A DNA stretch of 6,803 bases from Bacteroidota bacterium (GCA_024643595.1 JAHEMS010000195.1:1-6803), one strand, 5' to 3'. Numbered from the stretch's first letter, positions 1 through 6,373 are shown. The notes: a model not told the origin generated them from the sequence alone. Translations and numbers: made by a program.

Positions 1-1
1 A

Positions 2-373
2 TCCCGTGACCGTGTTACGGAGGAAGACAGCGAAGTAAGGATTTTGAAGCCTGCACATCCGGTATTAAATTTCCCTAACAAAATCACCGACAAAGATTTT
101 AATGGTTGGGTACAAGAACGCGGATTATATTTTCCATCAACATGGGGTGAGCAGTTCGATGCCATTCTATCGATGAATGATACAGGTGAAAGTGCAAAAG
201 ACGGTAGCTTGCTGGTAGCCAACTATGGAGAAGGTCATTACGTATATACCGGGCTTTCATTTTTCAGGGAGCTGCCGGAAGGCGTTTCGGGAGCGTATAA
301 ACTATTCACCAATATTGTTTCGCTGGGTAAATCTAAGCGTATTCAAAGTGAAAAAATTAAATCACAGAAATAA
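2..373 (+). CDS. PIG-L family deacetylase, C-terminal fragment (5' end outside window)
   Basis: The frame is open from position 2 (SRDRVTEEDSEV...), so this is the 3' end of a longer gene and the TTG at 44 is not a real start. About 123 residues are visible. The stretch GWVQERGLYFP, a GSLLVANYGEGHYVYTGLSFF segment and the ending PEGVSGAYKLFTNIVSLGK resemble the C-terminal domain of the large (about 800 aa) PIG-L/LmbE-type deacetylases of Bacteroidota, as I remember them. Those proteins carry a zinc-dependent N-deacetylase domain at the N-terminus and an amidotransferase-like fold at the C-terminus. The catalytic domain is not in the window, so activity cannot be checked. The stop codon overlaps the next start (TAATG), and two further coupled genes end with a sodium:solute symporter, which suggests deacetylation and uptake of a sugar-derived compound. 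An unrelated protein with the same C-terminal fold is possible. Confidence 0.7.
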   Translation, partial: SRDRVTEEDSEVRILKPAHPVLNFPNKITDKDFNGWVQERGLYFPSTWGEQFDAILSMNDTGESAKDGSLLVANYGEGHYVYTGLSFFRELPEGVSGAYKLFTNIVSLGKSKRIQSEKIKSQK

Positions 374-498
374 TGGAGGAAGAAGAAGTAGATAAGCCAG
401 CCGTGTTTTCTCGTTGGCGCAGCTGGTACTGGTTGGTTATGATTGTATTGGCAGTGCAAATCGTTATTTATCTATTCATTACCAATTCGTTCCAATGA
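373..498 (+). CDS. 41-aa single-pass membrane microprotein coupled to the symporter
   Basis: The ATG at 373 overlaps the TAA of the deacetylase gene (TAATG), and its TGA at 496-498 overlaps the ATG of the symporter gene at 495 (ATGA). The product has 41 residues. It begins with an acidic head (MEEEEVDKP), followed by a basic-aromatic patch (R14, W15, R16, W18, Y19, W20) and one hydrophobic helix at about residues 19-37, ending NSFQ. The basic residues just before the helix predict a cytoplasmic N-terminus by the positive-inside rule. Several SSS-family transporters are encoded beside a small membrane protein (DUF485, DUF997/YhdT and DUF4212 types). This one is shorter, has one helix rather than two, and I cannot assign it to those families. 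A role as symporter accessory or stabilising subunit is inference from coupling. A purely translational-coupling role is the alternative. Confidence 0.72.
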   Translation: MEEEEVDKPAVFSRWRSWYWLVMIVLAVQIVIYLFITNSFQ

Positions 499-2198
499 AT
501 TCAATTGACTGGTTTATTTTATTTACAACACTGATACTGATTGTTGTCTATGGCACCTGGAAAAGCAGGGGGAGTGTAAATATTGATGGGTATCTGCTGG
601 GCAATAAAAGTTTGCCCTGGTGGAATGTCTGCTTATCGATCATGGCTACCCAGGCAAGTGCCATCACGTTTTTATCAACACCCGGACAGGCCTATGAAGA
701 TGGAATGCGATTTCTGCAGTTTTATTTTGGATTGCCATTGGCGATGGTTATTTTAAGTATAACAGCGGTTCCGCTTTATCACCGGTTAAAAGTCTACACC
801 GCCTATGAATACCTGGAGACTCGGTTTGATTTGAAGACGCGTTCGCTGGCGGCATTATTCTTTCTTATGCTTAGAGGCCTATCGGTAGGGATTACCATTT
901 ATGCACCTGCCCTCATTTTATCTGCGATTTTAGACTGGAACATTAACCTGACCACTATTTTTATTGGCTCCCTGGTGATGATTTATACGGTGAGTGGCGG
1001 AACCAAAGCGGTGAGTATGACGCAAAAATATCAGCTAACGATCATCATGATGGGGATGATTATAGCGGGGCTTACGGCATTTTACAAACTTCCTAACGAC
1101 ATTACATTTACGGAGGCGTTTCAGGTGGCTGGCGAGATGGGAAAACTCAATCTGATTAATCTTTCTTTTGATTTAAGTGATCGATACAACATCTGGTCAG
1201 GATTGATTGGTGGATTGTTTTTGTTCTTGTCTTACTTCGGAGCGGATCAGTCGCAAGTAGGCAGATACCTGGGAGGTAAATCTGTTTCAGAAAGCAGACT
1301 CGGATTATTATTTAATGGTCTGCTCAAGGTGCCCATGCAGTTTGTAATCCTGTACATTGGCATTCTTGTTTTTGTATTCTATCAATTTTATCAGGCACCC
1401 GTATTTCACAATCAATCGCTCAAGGGCAAAGCGATGCAAACAGAATTTGCAGCAGCAATAACTTCGTTGGAAACAGAATATGATAACCTGTTTGTTAAAA
1501 AAAAGAAAGCAGCAGAAAACCTGATTGGAGCTATCCGCAAAGATGACAGGGCCCTAATTGATCAGTCCCGAGAATCCATGGAAGCGATTCAAAACACGGA
1601 AAAGGGAATTCGGTCGCAAGTGAAGGAAAAGATTTCTGCTGCCATCCCAGGAGCGAATACTCTCGATAAAGATTATGTGTTCATCACCTTTGTCATGACC
1701 TATCTTCCGCACGGACTTATCGGGTTACTATTAGCGGTAGTTTTTTCTGCTGCGATGGCATCTACGTCTTCTGAACTAAATGCGCTGGCGTCCACAACAA
1801 CCGTAGATATCTATAAACGATCTGTAAATGCTAATGGGAACGAATATCATTATGTGAAGGCTTCCAAGTGGTTTACTGCCGGATGGGCTGTGTTTGGAAT
1901 GCTATTTGCCTCGATTGCCAATCAAGCTGAAAACCTCATTCAGTTTGTGAATATTATTGGATCTATATTTTATGGAACGCTCCTTGGGATATTTCTTTCT
2001 GCATTCTACCTCAAGTACATAAAATCAAATGCTATTTTTATAGCCGGCATAGTAGCAGAAGCGGTCATCGTTTATTGTTACTTCTTCACAAAAGTGGCTT
2101 TTTTGCTCTACAATATTATTGGATGTCTTGTGGTGGTGGCATTAGGATTCATCATTCAGTTTGTGGAAAACAAGATCATAAAAAAAGCATCCCGGTAA
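495..2198 (+). CDS. sodium:solute symporter (SSS family)
   Basis: This is a 567-aa inner-membrane Na+-coupled transporter of the SSS/SLC5 family, with roughly 13 hydrophobic segments. The ATG at 495 is chosen because it gives a normal SSS N-terminus (MNSIDWFILFTT, then the DGYLLGNKSLPWW segment) and overlaps the preceding stop. Starting upstream at the TTG at 414 would add 27 residues that lie over the microprotein gene. Family landmarks are SIMATQASAITFLSTPG (residues 48-64), SYFGADQSQVGRYLGG (246-261), and SAAMASTSSELNALAST (418-434), the helix that carries Na+-site hydroxyl residues in characterised members. Residues 302-390 are a charged, probably helical extramembrane insert with a KKKK run, placed between two membrane segments. 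The substrate cannot be read from sequence. The coupled PIG-L gene suggests a sugar or amino-sugar derivative, but this is inference. Family assignment is secure. Confidence 0.93.
   Translation: MNSIDWFILFTTLILIVVYGTWKSRGSVNIDGYLLGNKSLPWWNVCLSIMATQASAITFLSTPGQAYEDGMRFLQFYFGLPLAMVILSITAVPLYHRLKVYTAYEYLETRFDLKTRSLAALFFLMLRGLSVGITIYAPALILSAILDWNINLTTIFIGSLVMIYTVSGGTKAVSMTQKYQLTIIMMGMIIAGLTAFYKLPNDITFTEAFQVAGEMGKLNLINLSFDLSDRYNIWSGLIGGLFLFLSYFGADQSQVGRYLGGKSVSESRLGLLFNGLLKVPMQFVILYIGILVFVFYQFYQAPVFHNQSLKGKAMQTEFAAAITSLETEYDNLFVKKKKAAENLIGAIRKDDRALIDQSRESMEAIQNTEKGIRSQVKEKISAAIPGANTLDKDYVFITFVMTYLPHGLIGLLLAVVFSAAMASTSSELNALASTTTVDIYKRSVNANGNEYHYVKASKWFTAGWAVFGMLFASIANQAENLIQFVNIIGSIFYGTLLGIFLSAFYLKYIKSNAIFIAGIVAEAVIVYCYFFTKVAFLLYNIIGCLVVVALGFIIQFVENKIIKKASR
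1398..1664 (+). other. charged helical insert within the symporter
   Basis: Codons 302-390 of the symporter encode about 89 hydrophilic residues rich in K, E, A, Q and D, with almost no proline or glycine in the middle (for example SLETEYDNLFVKKKKAAENL). The segment lies between the hydrophobic stretch ending near FVFYQFYQ and the next one starting near YVFITFVMTYL. The composition predicts long amphipathic helices or a short coiled coil outside the membrane. The core SSS fold has a much shorter loop here, and I recall similar inserts in other Bacteroidota members. Its role is unknown. Confidence 0.6.
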
Positions 2199-2207
2199 AG
2201 GGATGCT
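2180..2207 (-). terminator. intrinsic terminator of the DUF2911 gene, inside the symporter 3' end
   Basis: A perfect 8-bp inverted repeat, AGCATCCC (2186-2193) and GGGATGCT (2200-2207), is separated by a 6-base loop. The + strand run of seven A residues at 2180-2186 becomes a T tract immediately after the stem when read on the - strand. This is a standard rho-independent layout for transcripts of the minus-strand gene ending at 2232. On the + strand no T run follows the stem, so it should work poorly in that direction. The loop contains the symporter stop codon (2196-2198). Confidence 0.8.
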
Positions 2208-2231
2208 CCAATTACAACACTCTTTGAAATG

Positions 2232-3080
2232 TTACTTCAACGTCTTCTGAAGATCCATATTCATATTTTCATAGTCGCGGTTCCCAGCCTTTTTGGCTGC
2301 TTCCAGTGATGCGTTCGAGGTAGACATCGCACCGGCTTTATCTCCATTGGCCTTTTGGATTCTTGCTTTTTGATAAAGCATCCAATAAGGAGGGTTGGCG
2401 TTTCCTTCCAATGACTTGTTTATCCACTCAAGAGCTTGTTTGGGATCTTTTCCGTTTTCAAGAAAGTAAACAGCTGCACTGAAATAATTATTAGGATTTA
2501 CTTTGGTAGAGGCTTCAATTGACTTCATCACCTTGGTATCATAGTCAACACCAATCGTAAATTTCACCGAAGTGTTCTCCCAGGCAATTTGAACTGCAGC
2601 TGTTTTGCTATCAGCAGAAATGTCTCCGATATTAATGGTAAGTGTCTCAACTTTAGAGGTTAATTTCTCTGATTTAACTTTAAAATTGGCTGCTTCTTTT
2701 GATTTGTCATAACCACCGGTATTACCCCCTAATGAGATATCCTTATATAATGATATCGTCCACTCACTTGCACCTGGCCATGTATATATCAGGTATTCAC
2801 CTTTGGGTACATCAATACCTTCAACTTTAACATCGTCACCAAATGTGATTTTAGTGCCGGAGTTGGCACCGGTTCTCCAGATTGATCCATAAGGAATCAG
2901 AGCAGTTCCTTCTCCGAAAATTTTTCTTCCTTTTGCGCTGGGGTGGAAATAGTCAATTTTAACATCGGTTAAACCAACCACTGTAGAAACTGAACCTGCT
3001 GGACTTGCTTGGGGGGTTTGCACTTGGGCATTGGCAATTAGTCCAACAGCCAGTAGTACAATCAAAAATGCGTTCTTCAT
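2232..3080 (-). CDS. secreted DUF2911 protein with TPR-like C-terminus
   Basis: This is a 282-aa exported protein. A signal peptide is clear at residues 1-18 (MKNAFLIVLLAVGLIANA, cleaved before Q19), so a periplasmic location is expected. Residues about 27-175 match the DUF2911 family: a VGLTDVKIDYFHPSAKGRKIFG block, then LIPYGSIWRTGANSGTKI and a VPKGEYLIYTWPG segment. These are typical of Bacteroidota proteins with this predicted beta-rich domain, whose function is unknown. Residues about 190-282 are helical and alanine-rich (NYFSAAVYFLE, ALEWINKSLE, WMLYQKARIQKANGDKAGA), resembling one to two tetratricopeptide repeats, and may serve for protein contact. The gene stands alone, divergent from the DNA glycosylase gene, with its own terminator at 2180-2207. 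The ATG at 3080 follows an A-rich leader (AAAAAGATAAAC). Family call is strong; role unknown. Confidence 0.9.
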   Translation of the reverse strand: MKNAFLIVLLAVGLIANAQVQTPQASPAGSVSTVVGLTDVKIDYFHPSAKGRKIFGEGTALIPYGSIWRTGANSGTKITFGDDVKVEGIDVPKGEYLIYTWPGASEWTISLYKDISLGGNTGGYDKSKEAANFKVKSEKLTSKVETLTINIGDISADSKTAAVQIAWENTSVKFTIGVDYDTKVMKSIEASTKVNPNNYFSAAVYFLENGKDPKQALEWINKSLEGNANPPYWMLYQKARIQKANGDKAGAMSTSNASLEAAKKAGNRDYENMNMDLQKTLK

Positions 3081-3105
3081 TGTTTATCTTTTTAAATTTA
3101 GGCTG

Positions 3106-3113
3106 TAAAAATA
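3106..3113 (-). promoter_or_regulatory. possible -7 element (TATTTTTA) of the DUF2911 gene
   Basis: Read on the - strand, TATTTTTA lies 25 bases before the DUF2911 ATG. It matches the Bacteroidota -7 consensus TAnnTTTG at all positions but the last. No TTG-type -33 element is visible at the usual spacing, so this is a weak call. Confidence 0.3.
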
Positions 3114-3158
3114 GAACATTTTGAGTTTTTGTAACCCATTTTAGCCAATAGACTACTA

Positions 3159-3746
3159 ATGAGTGTTTTACCAGATTCTTTCTATCTACGAAAGGACGTG
3201 ACCCTGATTGCCAGGCAATTATTAGGAAAGAAACTGGTTACCAATATTTTAGGAAGAAGGTCTGGTGGAATAATTGTTGAAACGGAAGCATATTCATTCC
3301 GGGAACGAGGATGTCATGCCTATGATAACAAGATGACCAGTCGGAATAAAGCAATGTTTGAGGCAGGGGGCGTAGCATACGTGTATTTATGTTATGGCAT
3401 TCATAATTTGTTTAATGTGGTGACCAACCAAAATGGCATAGCTGATGCTGTATTAATTCGCGCTTTAGAGCCTTCAGAAGGGCAGACATATATGATAGAA
3501 CGCATGAAGACTCAATCGGCAAAGCGATTAACTTCCGGACCCGGTAAACTAACGAAGGCATTGGGAATCGATAGATCTTTTAATGGAAGATACCTGAGGA
3601 GTGACGAACTTTGGATTGAAGACGGGATTCAAGTAGTAAGAAGTCACATTGTTGCATCGGTACGTATTGGCATTGATTATGCAGGTAAGGATGCACTGCT
3701 ACCGTGGCGATTTTCCATCAATGGCAATCAATGGATTAGTAAATGA
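3159..3746 (+). CDS. DNA-3-methyladenine glycosylase (AAG/MPG family)
   Basis: This is a 195-aa monofunctional base-excision glycosylase that removes alkylated and deaminated purines such as 3-methyladenine, 7-methylguanine and hypoxanthine from DNA in the cytoplasm. It is full length for the bacterial family. By comparison with human AAG, the catalytic glutamate is E43 in IIVETEAY, with Y45 (human Y127) and H53 (human H136) lining the base pocket. Y74 and Y76 lie in the AYVYLCYG motif, Y79 corresponds to the helix-intercalating tyrosine (human Y162), N86 matches N169, and R101 in IRALEP matches R182. TSGPGKLTKALGI (125-137) is the conserved downstream block. No key residue is missing. The ATG at 3159 is the only usual start codon after the upstream in-frame TAA. 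The gene appears monocistronic or loosely linked to the gene 42 bases downstream; no alkylation-response partner is adjacent. Confidence 0.95.
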   Translation: MSVLPDSFYLRKDVTLIARQLLGKKLVTNILGRRSGGIIVETEAYSFRERGCHAYDNKMTSRNKAMFEAGGVAYVYLCYGIHNLFNVVTNQNGIADAVLIRALEPSEGQTYMIERMKTQSAKRLTSGPGKLTKALGIDRSFNGRYLRSDELWIEDGIQVVRSHIVASVRIGIDYAGKDALLPWRFSINGNQWISK

Positions 3747-3769
3747 CTGATTTTTATAAATAAAACACG

Positions 3770-3777
3770 TATTTTTA
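3770..3777 (+). promoter_or_regulatory. possible -7 element (TATTTTTA) of the PD40/OmpA gene
   Basis: TATTTTTA lies 11 bases before the ATG at 3789, in the AT-rich 42-base gap after the glycosylase gene. It matches TAnnTTTG except at the last base, and no convincing -33 TTG is seen. If real, the transcript would have a very short leader. Confidence 0.28.
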
Positions 3778-3788
3778 AATTCAATATC

Positions 3789-5327
3789 ATGAAATATCTA
3801 ATTTTTTATCTGATCCTAATCGCTACCATTTCTTACGCACAACCTGTCGACCCATTTTCAAAAATAAATTCACCCTATGACGAACAAAATCCGGTGATTA
3901 GCTATGATGGGAAAACACTTTATTTAACCATAGCCATGCATCCGCAAAATATTGGAGGCAAGAGAGATCCTGGAGATATTTGGATTTCAGTAAAGGAAGG
4001 AGATGGATGGTCAGACCCCGTTCATGGAGGAGGCATACTGAATAACAGCGCCTACAATAGCGTTGCCGGAATGAGTAAAGATGGTAGCGAACTTTATTTA
4101 TTGAGTCATTATAAAGCGAATGGAAGTTCTCCAAGTACACAAGGCATCTCAGTTTCACGAAGAACCAATATTGGATGGTCAGTACCTCAAAATATTACCA
4201 TACCCTATTTTTTAAATAAATCCTCCACCCTGGATGGGTATTGGCATGAACAGAAATCAGTAATTATTTTCTCAGCGGAATCTCATACAACAAGTGGGGC
4301 AGAGGATTTATATGTTTCATTTATGCGAAATGGAAACTGGTCTGAGTTAACGAATTTAGGTAAGGTAATTAATTCACCTAACCAGGAGATGAGCCCTTCT
4401 CTAAATGAGGATGGCACCAAACTTTACTTTGCCTCTAACGGACGTAAAGGTGGATTGGGAAGTTTTGATATTTACGTATCAAATCGACTGGATGACACGT
4501 GGACATCCTGGTCGGAACCGGTAAACGTAGGATCTCAAATTAATTCTGATGGAAGAGAACTTTACTTCAGGGAATACCCATCACAGTCATTCTCCTTATA
4601 TACTTCGACTCACAATAGTGACGGATATGGTGACATTCGCATGATTAAAGACAGTATCAATACAAACCCGCCAGAAATCAAACCACTCGCAGAGACGGTC
4701 GCTCCTGAGATATTGCCAGAAAATTCAATTTTAATTTCGGGAAAAGTCACCAATTCTAAAACCGGTGAGGGAATACCGGCTAGATTGGTATTTCGTGCTG
4801 AGGCTCCCAATGCAGCCAATGGCAATACAGAAGGCGCGTATTCGATCGTCCTGAAAAAGGCATTCGTTTATGCCATTGAGATTGATGCGGTGGGTTATGT
4901 TAATCTTTCCGAACGGTTGGATATTAAATCCATCAGTACGAATAATCTCGAAATGAACTTTAAACTTCAGCCTATTGAAGTCGGGGCAATTGTTAACTTA
5001 AAAAGTATATTGTTCGAGTTGGGCAGCACAGATTTACTTGATGAATCATACAGTGAATTAAATGTGGTCGTGGATTTTCTAACCTCCAATCCAAAGGTTG
5101 AGATCGAACTGGAAGGGCATACGGATAATCGTGGTGATGAAAAGAAAAACCTGGAACTTTCGCAGCAGCGTGTTGATAAAATAAAATCTTATCTCGTGTC
5201 GAGAGGCATCAATGCACGGCGAATCAAGGGTAAAGGTTTCGGTGGGTCCAGACCTATTGCAACAAACAACACAGAGGAAGCCCGTAAATTAAATCGCAGG
5301 GTGGAATTCAGGATTTTGAAGAATTAA
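3789..5327 (+). CDS. secreted PD40-repeat / OmpA-domain envelope protein
   Basis: This 512-aa protein probably acts in the periplasm or at the outer membrane, bound to peptidoglycan. Residues 1-17 (MKYLIFYLILIATISYA) are a type I signal peptide, with no lipobox cysteine. Residues about 30-285 hold PD40/WD40-like propeller repeats: PVISYDGKTLYLT (35-47), GMSKDGSELYLLS (94-106), PSLNEDGTKLYFAS (203-216, followed by GSFDIYVS), and the weaker SDGRELYF (253-260). Residues about 314-393 (ISGKVTNSKTGEGIPARLVF onwards) are a carboxypeptidase-regulatory-like beta-sandwich. Residues 400-510 are an OmpA C-terminal domain with EGHTDNRGDEKKNLELSQQR and NRRVEF. D446 and R461 are the expected diaminopimelate-binding pair. 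PorE of the type IX secretion system combines TPR, PD40, CRD and OmpA domains. This protein lacks the TPR part and lipid anchor, so it is a relative in architecture, not a confident PorE. Binding partner unknown. Confidence 0.9.
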   Translation: MKYLIFYLILIATISYAQPVDPFSKINSPYDEQNPVISYDGKTLYLTIAMHPQNIGGKRDPGDIWISVKEGDGWSDPVHGGGILNNSAYNSVAGMSKDGSELYLLSHYKANGSSPSTQGISVSRRTNIGWSVPQNITIPYFLNKSSTLDGYWHEQKSVIIFSAESHTTSGAEDLYVSFMRNGNWSELTNLGKVINSPNQEMSPSLNEDGTKLYFASNGRKGGLGSFDIYVSNRLDDTWTSWSEPVNVGSQINSDGRELYFREYPSQSFSLYTSTHNSDGYGDIRMIKDSINTNPPEIKPLAETVAPEILPENSILISGKVTNSKTGEGIPARLVFRAEAPNAANGNTEGAYSIVLKKAFVYAIEIDAVGYVNLSERLDIKSISTNNLEMNFKLQPIEVGAIVNLKSILFELGSTDLLDESYSELNVVVDFLTSNPKVEIELEGHTDNRGDEKKNLELSQQRVDKIKSYLVSRGINARRIKGKGFGGSRPIATNNTEEARKLNRRVEFRILKN

Positions 5328-5513
5328 TTCACCCGGTTATCCCCGAGTAATAATCGCCTGAATATTCAGACAGGTTTCGATTTAGAAAGCATTGAAACTT
5401 TAAGCGGTGAAATAGGAGAAAGCTACCATCAAAAGAATTATGAAACGCTTCACAGGAATGAACATTGGTTATATTCCTCTAATTGCATTACTTCCGTTTT
5501 TAAGAAATTATGA
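5328..5513 (+). pseudogene. start-less open frame, possible gene remnant
   Basis: After the TAA of the PD40/OmpA gene the same frame stays open for 61 codons to a TGA at 5511-5513, with no ATG, GTG or TTG. The translation is protein-like from about 5358 (NIQTGFDLESIETLSGEIGE, later NYETLHRNEHWLYSS and CITSVFKKL), with ordinary codons for this window. It could be the 3' remnant of a deleted gene, or chance in AT-rich DNA. OmpA-domain proteins normally end where the upstream gene stops, so readthrough is unlikely. I do not recognise a family. Confidence 0.25.
5358..5369. promoter_or_regulatory. perfect 12-base palindrome, possible operator
   Basis: CTGAATATTCAG is identical to its reverse complement. 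It lies in the gap between the PD40/OmpA and TetR genes, about 140 bases before the TetR start. TetR-family proteins bind palindromes of similar size, often near their own promoter, so it is a candidate operator. The distance from the start and its overlap with the possible remnant frame weaken the case. A weak CCTG/CAGG pair (5357-5360 and 5371-5374) also surrounds it. Confidence 0.22.
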
Positions 5514-6139
5514 GTCTGCGTAAAGAGAAAGCTGCCCGTCTAAAGTTGAGTGTCCTTGAACAAATCATTCGCCTTATTGGGAAAAAATCGTTTGATGATT
5601 TATATGTTGATGAGATTTGTGATAAGGTGAAGATATCAAAAGTAACCCTATTCAAATATTTCCCTCAAAAAGAAGATATTTTACTATATTATTTCAGAGT
5701 CTGGTTATTGAAGCGTGCGGTAGAGCAACATGAAAAGCCTAAGGAGGGATTGTCAGGGATTTACTTTCTGTTTGACAAAATAAGCGAAGAATGTGAAATT
5801 TACCCGGGTATCATGTTAAGCCTGGTAGGGTACCTCGCTGATTTAAGAAGGCCGCCTAAACCGTTTCCGTTAAAAGCGGAAGAGAAAAAACTGCTATTTC
5901 CTAACCATAAGGACATCCTTGCCATTGAGATTCAATCCCTGGATCAGATGTTTGAAAAATTTAGCCTGGAAGCAATATTTAAAAAGGAAATTACAAAGAC
6001 ATCATCTACGCGTGACCTTACTAACATATTTGCTACTTTGTTTTATGGTTCTATACTAACAAGCCACCTTTCTCAAATGGACCAATTGAAATTTTTCTTT
6101 AAAAGAAATCTTGAAATGACTTTGAAGGGTTTGCAATAG
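5510..6139 (+). CDS. TetR family transcriptional regulator
   Basis: This is a 209-aa cytoplasmic DNA-binding regulator of normal TetR length. Residues about 8-60 form the N-terminal three-helix DNA-binding domain. Helix 1 is LSVLEQIIRLIGKKSFDDLYV; the helix-turn-helix follows (VDEICDKVKISKVTLFKYF), then the family's KEDIL motif (54-58). LFKYFPQKEDIL replaces the more common LYYHFxSKExLL. Residues 61-209 are the variable helical ligand-binding and dimerisation domain, with aromatic and methionine-rich stretches (YPGIMLSLVGYLAD, IFATLFYGSILTSH) suited to a hydrophobic ligand. The ligand is unknown. No efflux pump or metabolic gene is adjacent on the same strand, so the target is unclear. The gene converges on the small lipoprotein gene. 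The ATG at 5510 follows an A-rich leader (TTTTTAAGAAATT) with no strong Shine-Dalgarno sequence. Confidence 0.9.
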   Translation: MSLRKEKAARLKLSVLEQIIRLIGKKSFDDLYVDEICDKVKISKVTLFKYFPQKEDILLYYFRVWLLKRAVEQHEKPKEGLSGIYFLFDKISEECEIYPGIMLSLVGYLADLRRPPKPFPLKAEEKKLLFPNHKDILAIEIQSLDQMFEKFSLEAIFKKEITKTSSTRDLTNIFATLFYGSILTSHLSQMDQLKFFFKRNLEMTLKGLQ

Positions 6140-6178
6140 ACGTATTCAATATACTAGTATTTGGTGTGCAAGAATAAA

Positions 6179-6373
6179 CTATTTCATTCTCACCATTTTA
6201 GTACGTTTCCTTTCAAACATGCGGATATGCCTGGCACCCACTGGGATATCAATCACATAGTGATTACCCCGCGCCCACATTTTATGGGTTCGTGGTTTTA
6301 CTACTTTATCACCTGTGGTGGCACAAGAAAACAGTAATAATGAACAGACCGTTGCTATAAATAAGCGCTTCAT
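6179..6373 (-). CDS. small, very basic putative lipoprotein
   Basis: This 64-aa protein starts with MKRLFIATVCSLLLFSC. The hydrophobic core and the cysteine at residue 17 form a lipobox (L14-F15-S16-C17), so processing by signal peptidase II and anchoring to a membrane are expected. Phenylalanine at -2 is unusual but acceptable for Bacteroidota. The mature 48 residues carry 13 Lys/Arg against 3 acidic residues and end in a basic tail (residues 55-64). A middle segment, NHYVIDIPVGARHIRMFE, could form a beta hairpin. No acidic surface-export signal follows the cysteine, so a periplasm-facing location is likelier than the cell surface. The positive charge suggests contact with LPS, peptidoglycan or nucleic acid, which is inference only. 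I recognise no family. Signal, lipobox and an upstream TATTTTTA box support a real gene. Confidence 0.72.
   Translation of the reverse strand: MKRLFIATVCSLLLFSCATTGDKVVKPRTHKMWARGNHYVIDIPVGARHIRMFERKRTKMVRMK

Noticed and set aside
414..494. Upstream TTG extension of the symporter
   Set aside because: The 27 extra residues lie over the microprotein gene in another frame and do not resemble an SSS N-terminus; the ATG at 495 overlaps the preceding stop and fits the family.
3747..3788. Possible terminator after the glycosylase gene
   Set aside because: The gap is AT-rich with T and A runs but has no GC-containing stem; only weak TTTAT/ATAAA pairing is possible.
3898..4158. 86-codon minus-strand open frame
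   Set aside because: It lies wholly inside the PD40/OmpA gene, antisense to well-supported domains, and its Cys/Tyr/Leu-rich translation shows no domain or signal.
4610..4825. 71-codon minus-strand open frame
   Set aside because: It is antisense to the linker and carboxypeptidase-regulatory-like domain of the PD40/OmpA protein; the product is low-information and has no supporting context.
6151..6160. Palindrome ATACTAGTAT between the TetR and lipoprotein genes, extendable by CAA/TTG with one bulge
   Set aside because: There is no T tract on either strand and the loop is very short, so it is a poor terminator candidate; a 10-base AT-rich palindrome is readily found by chance.
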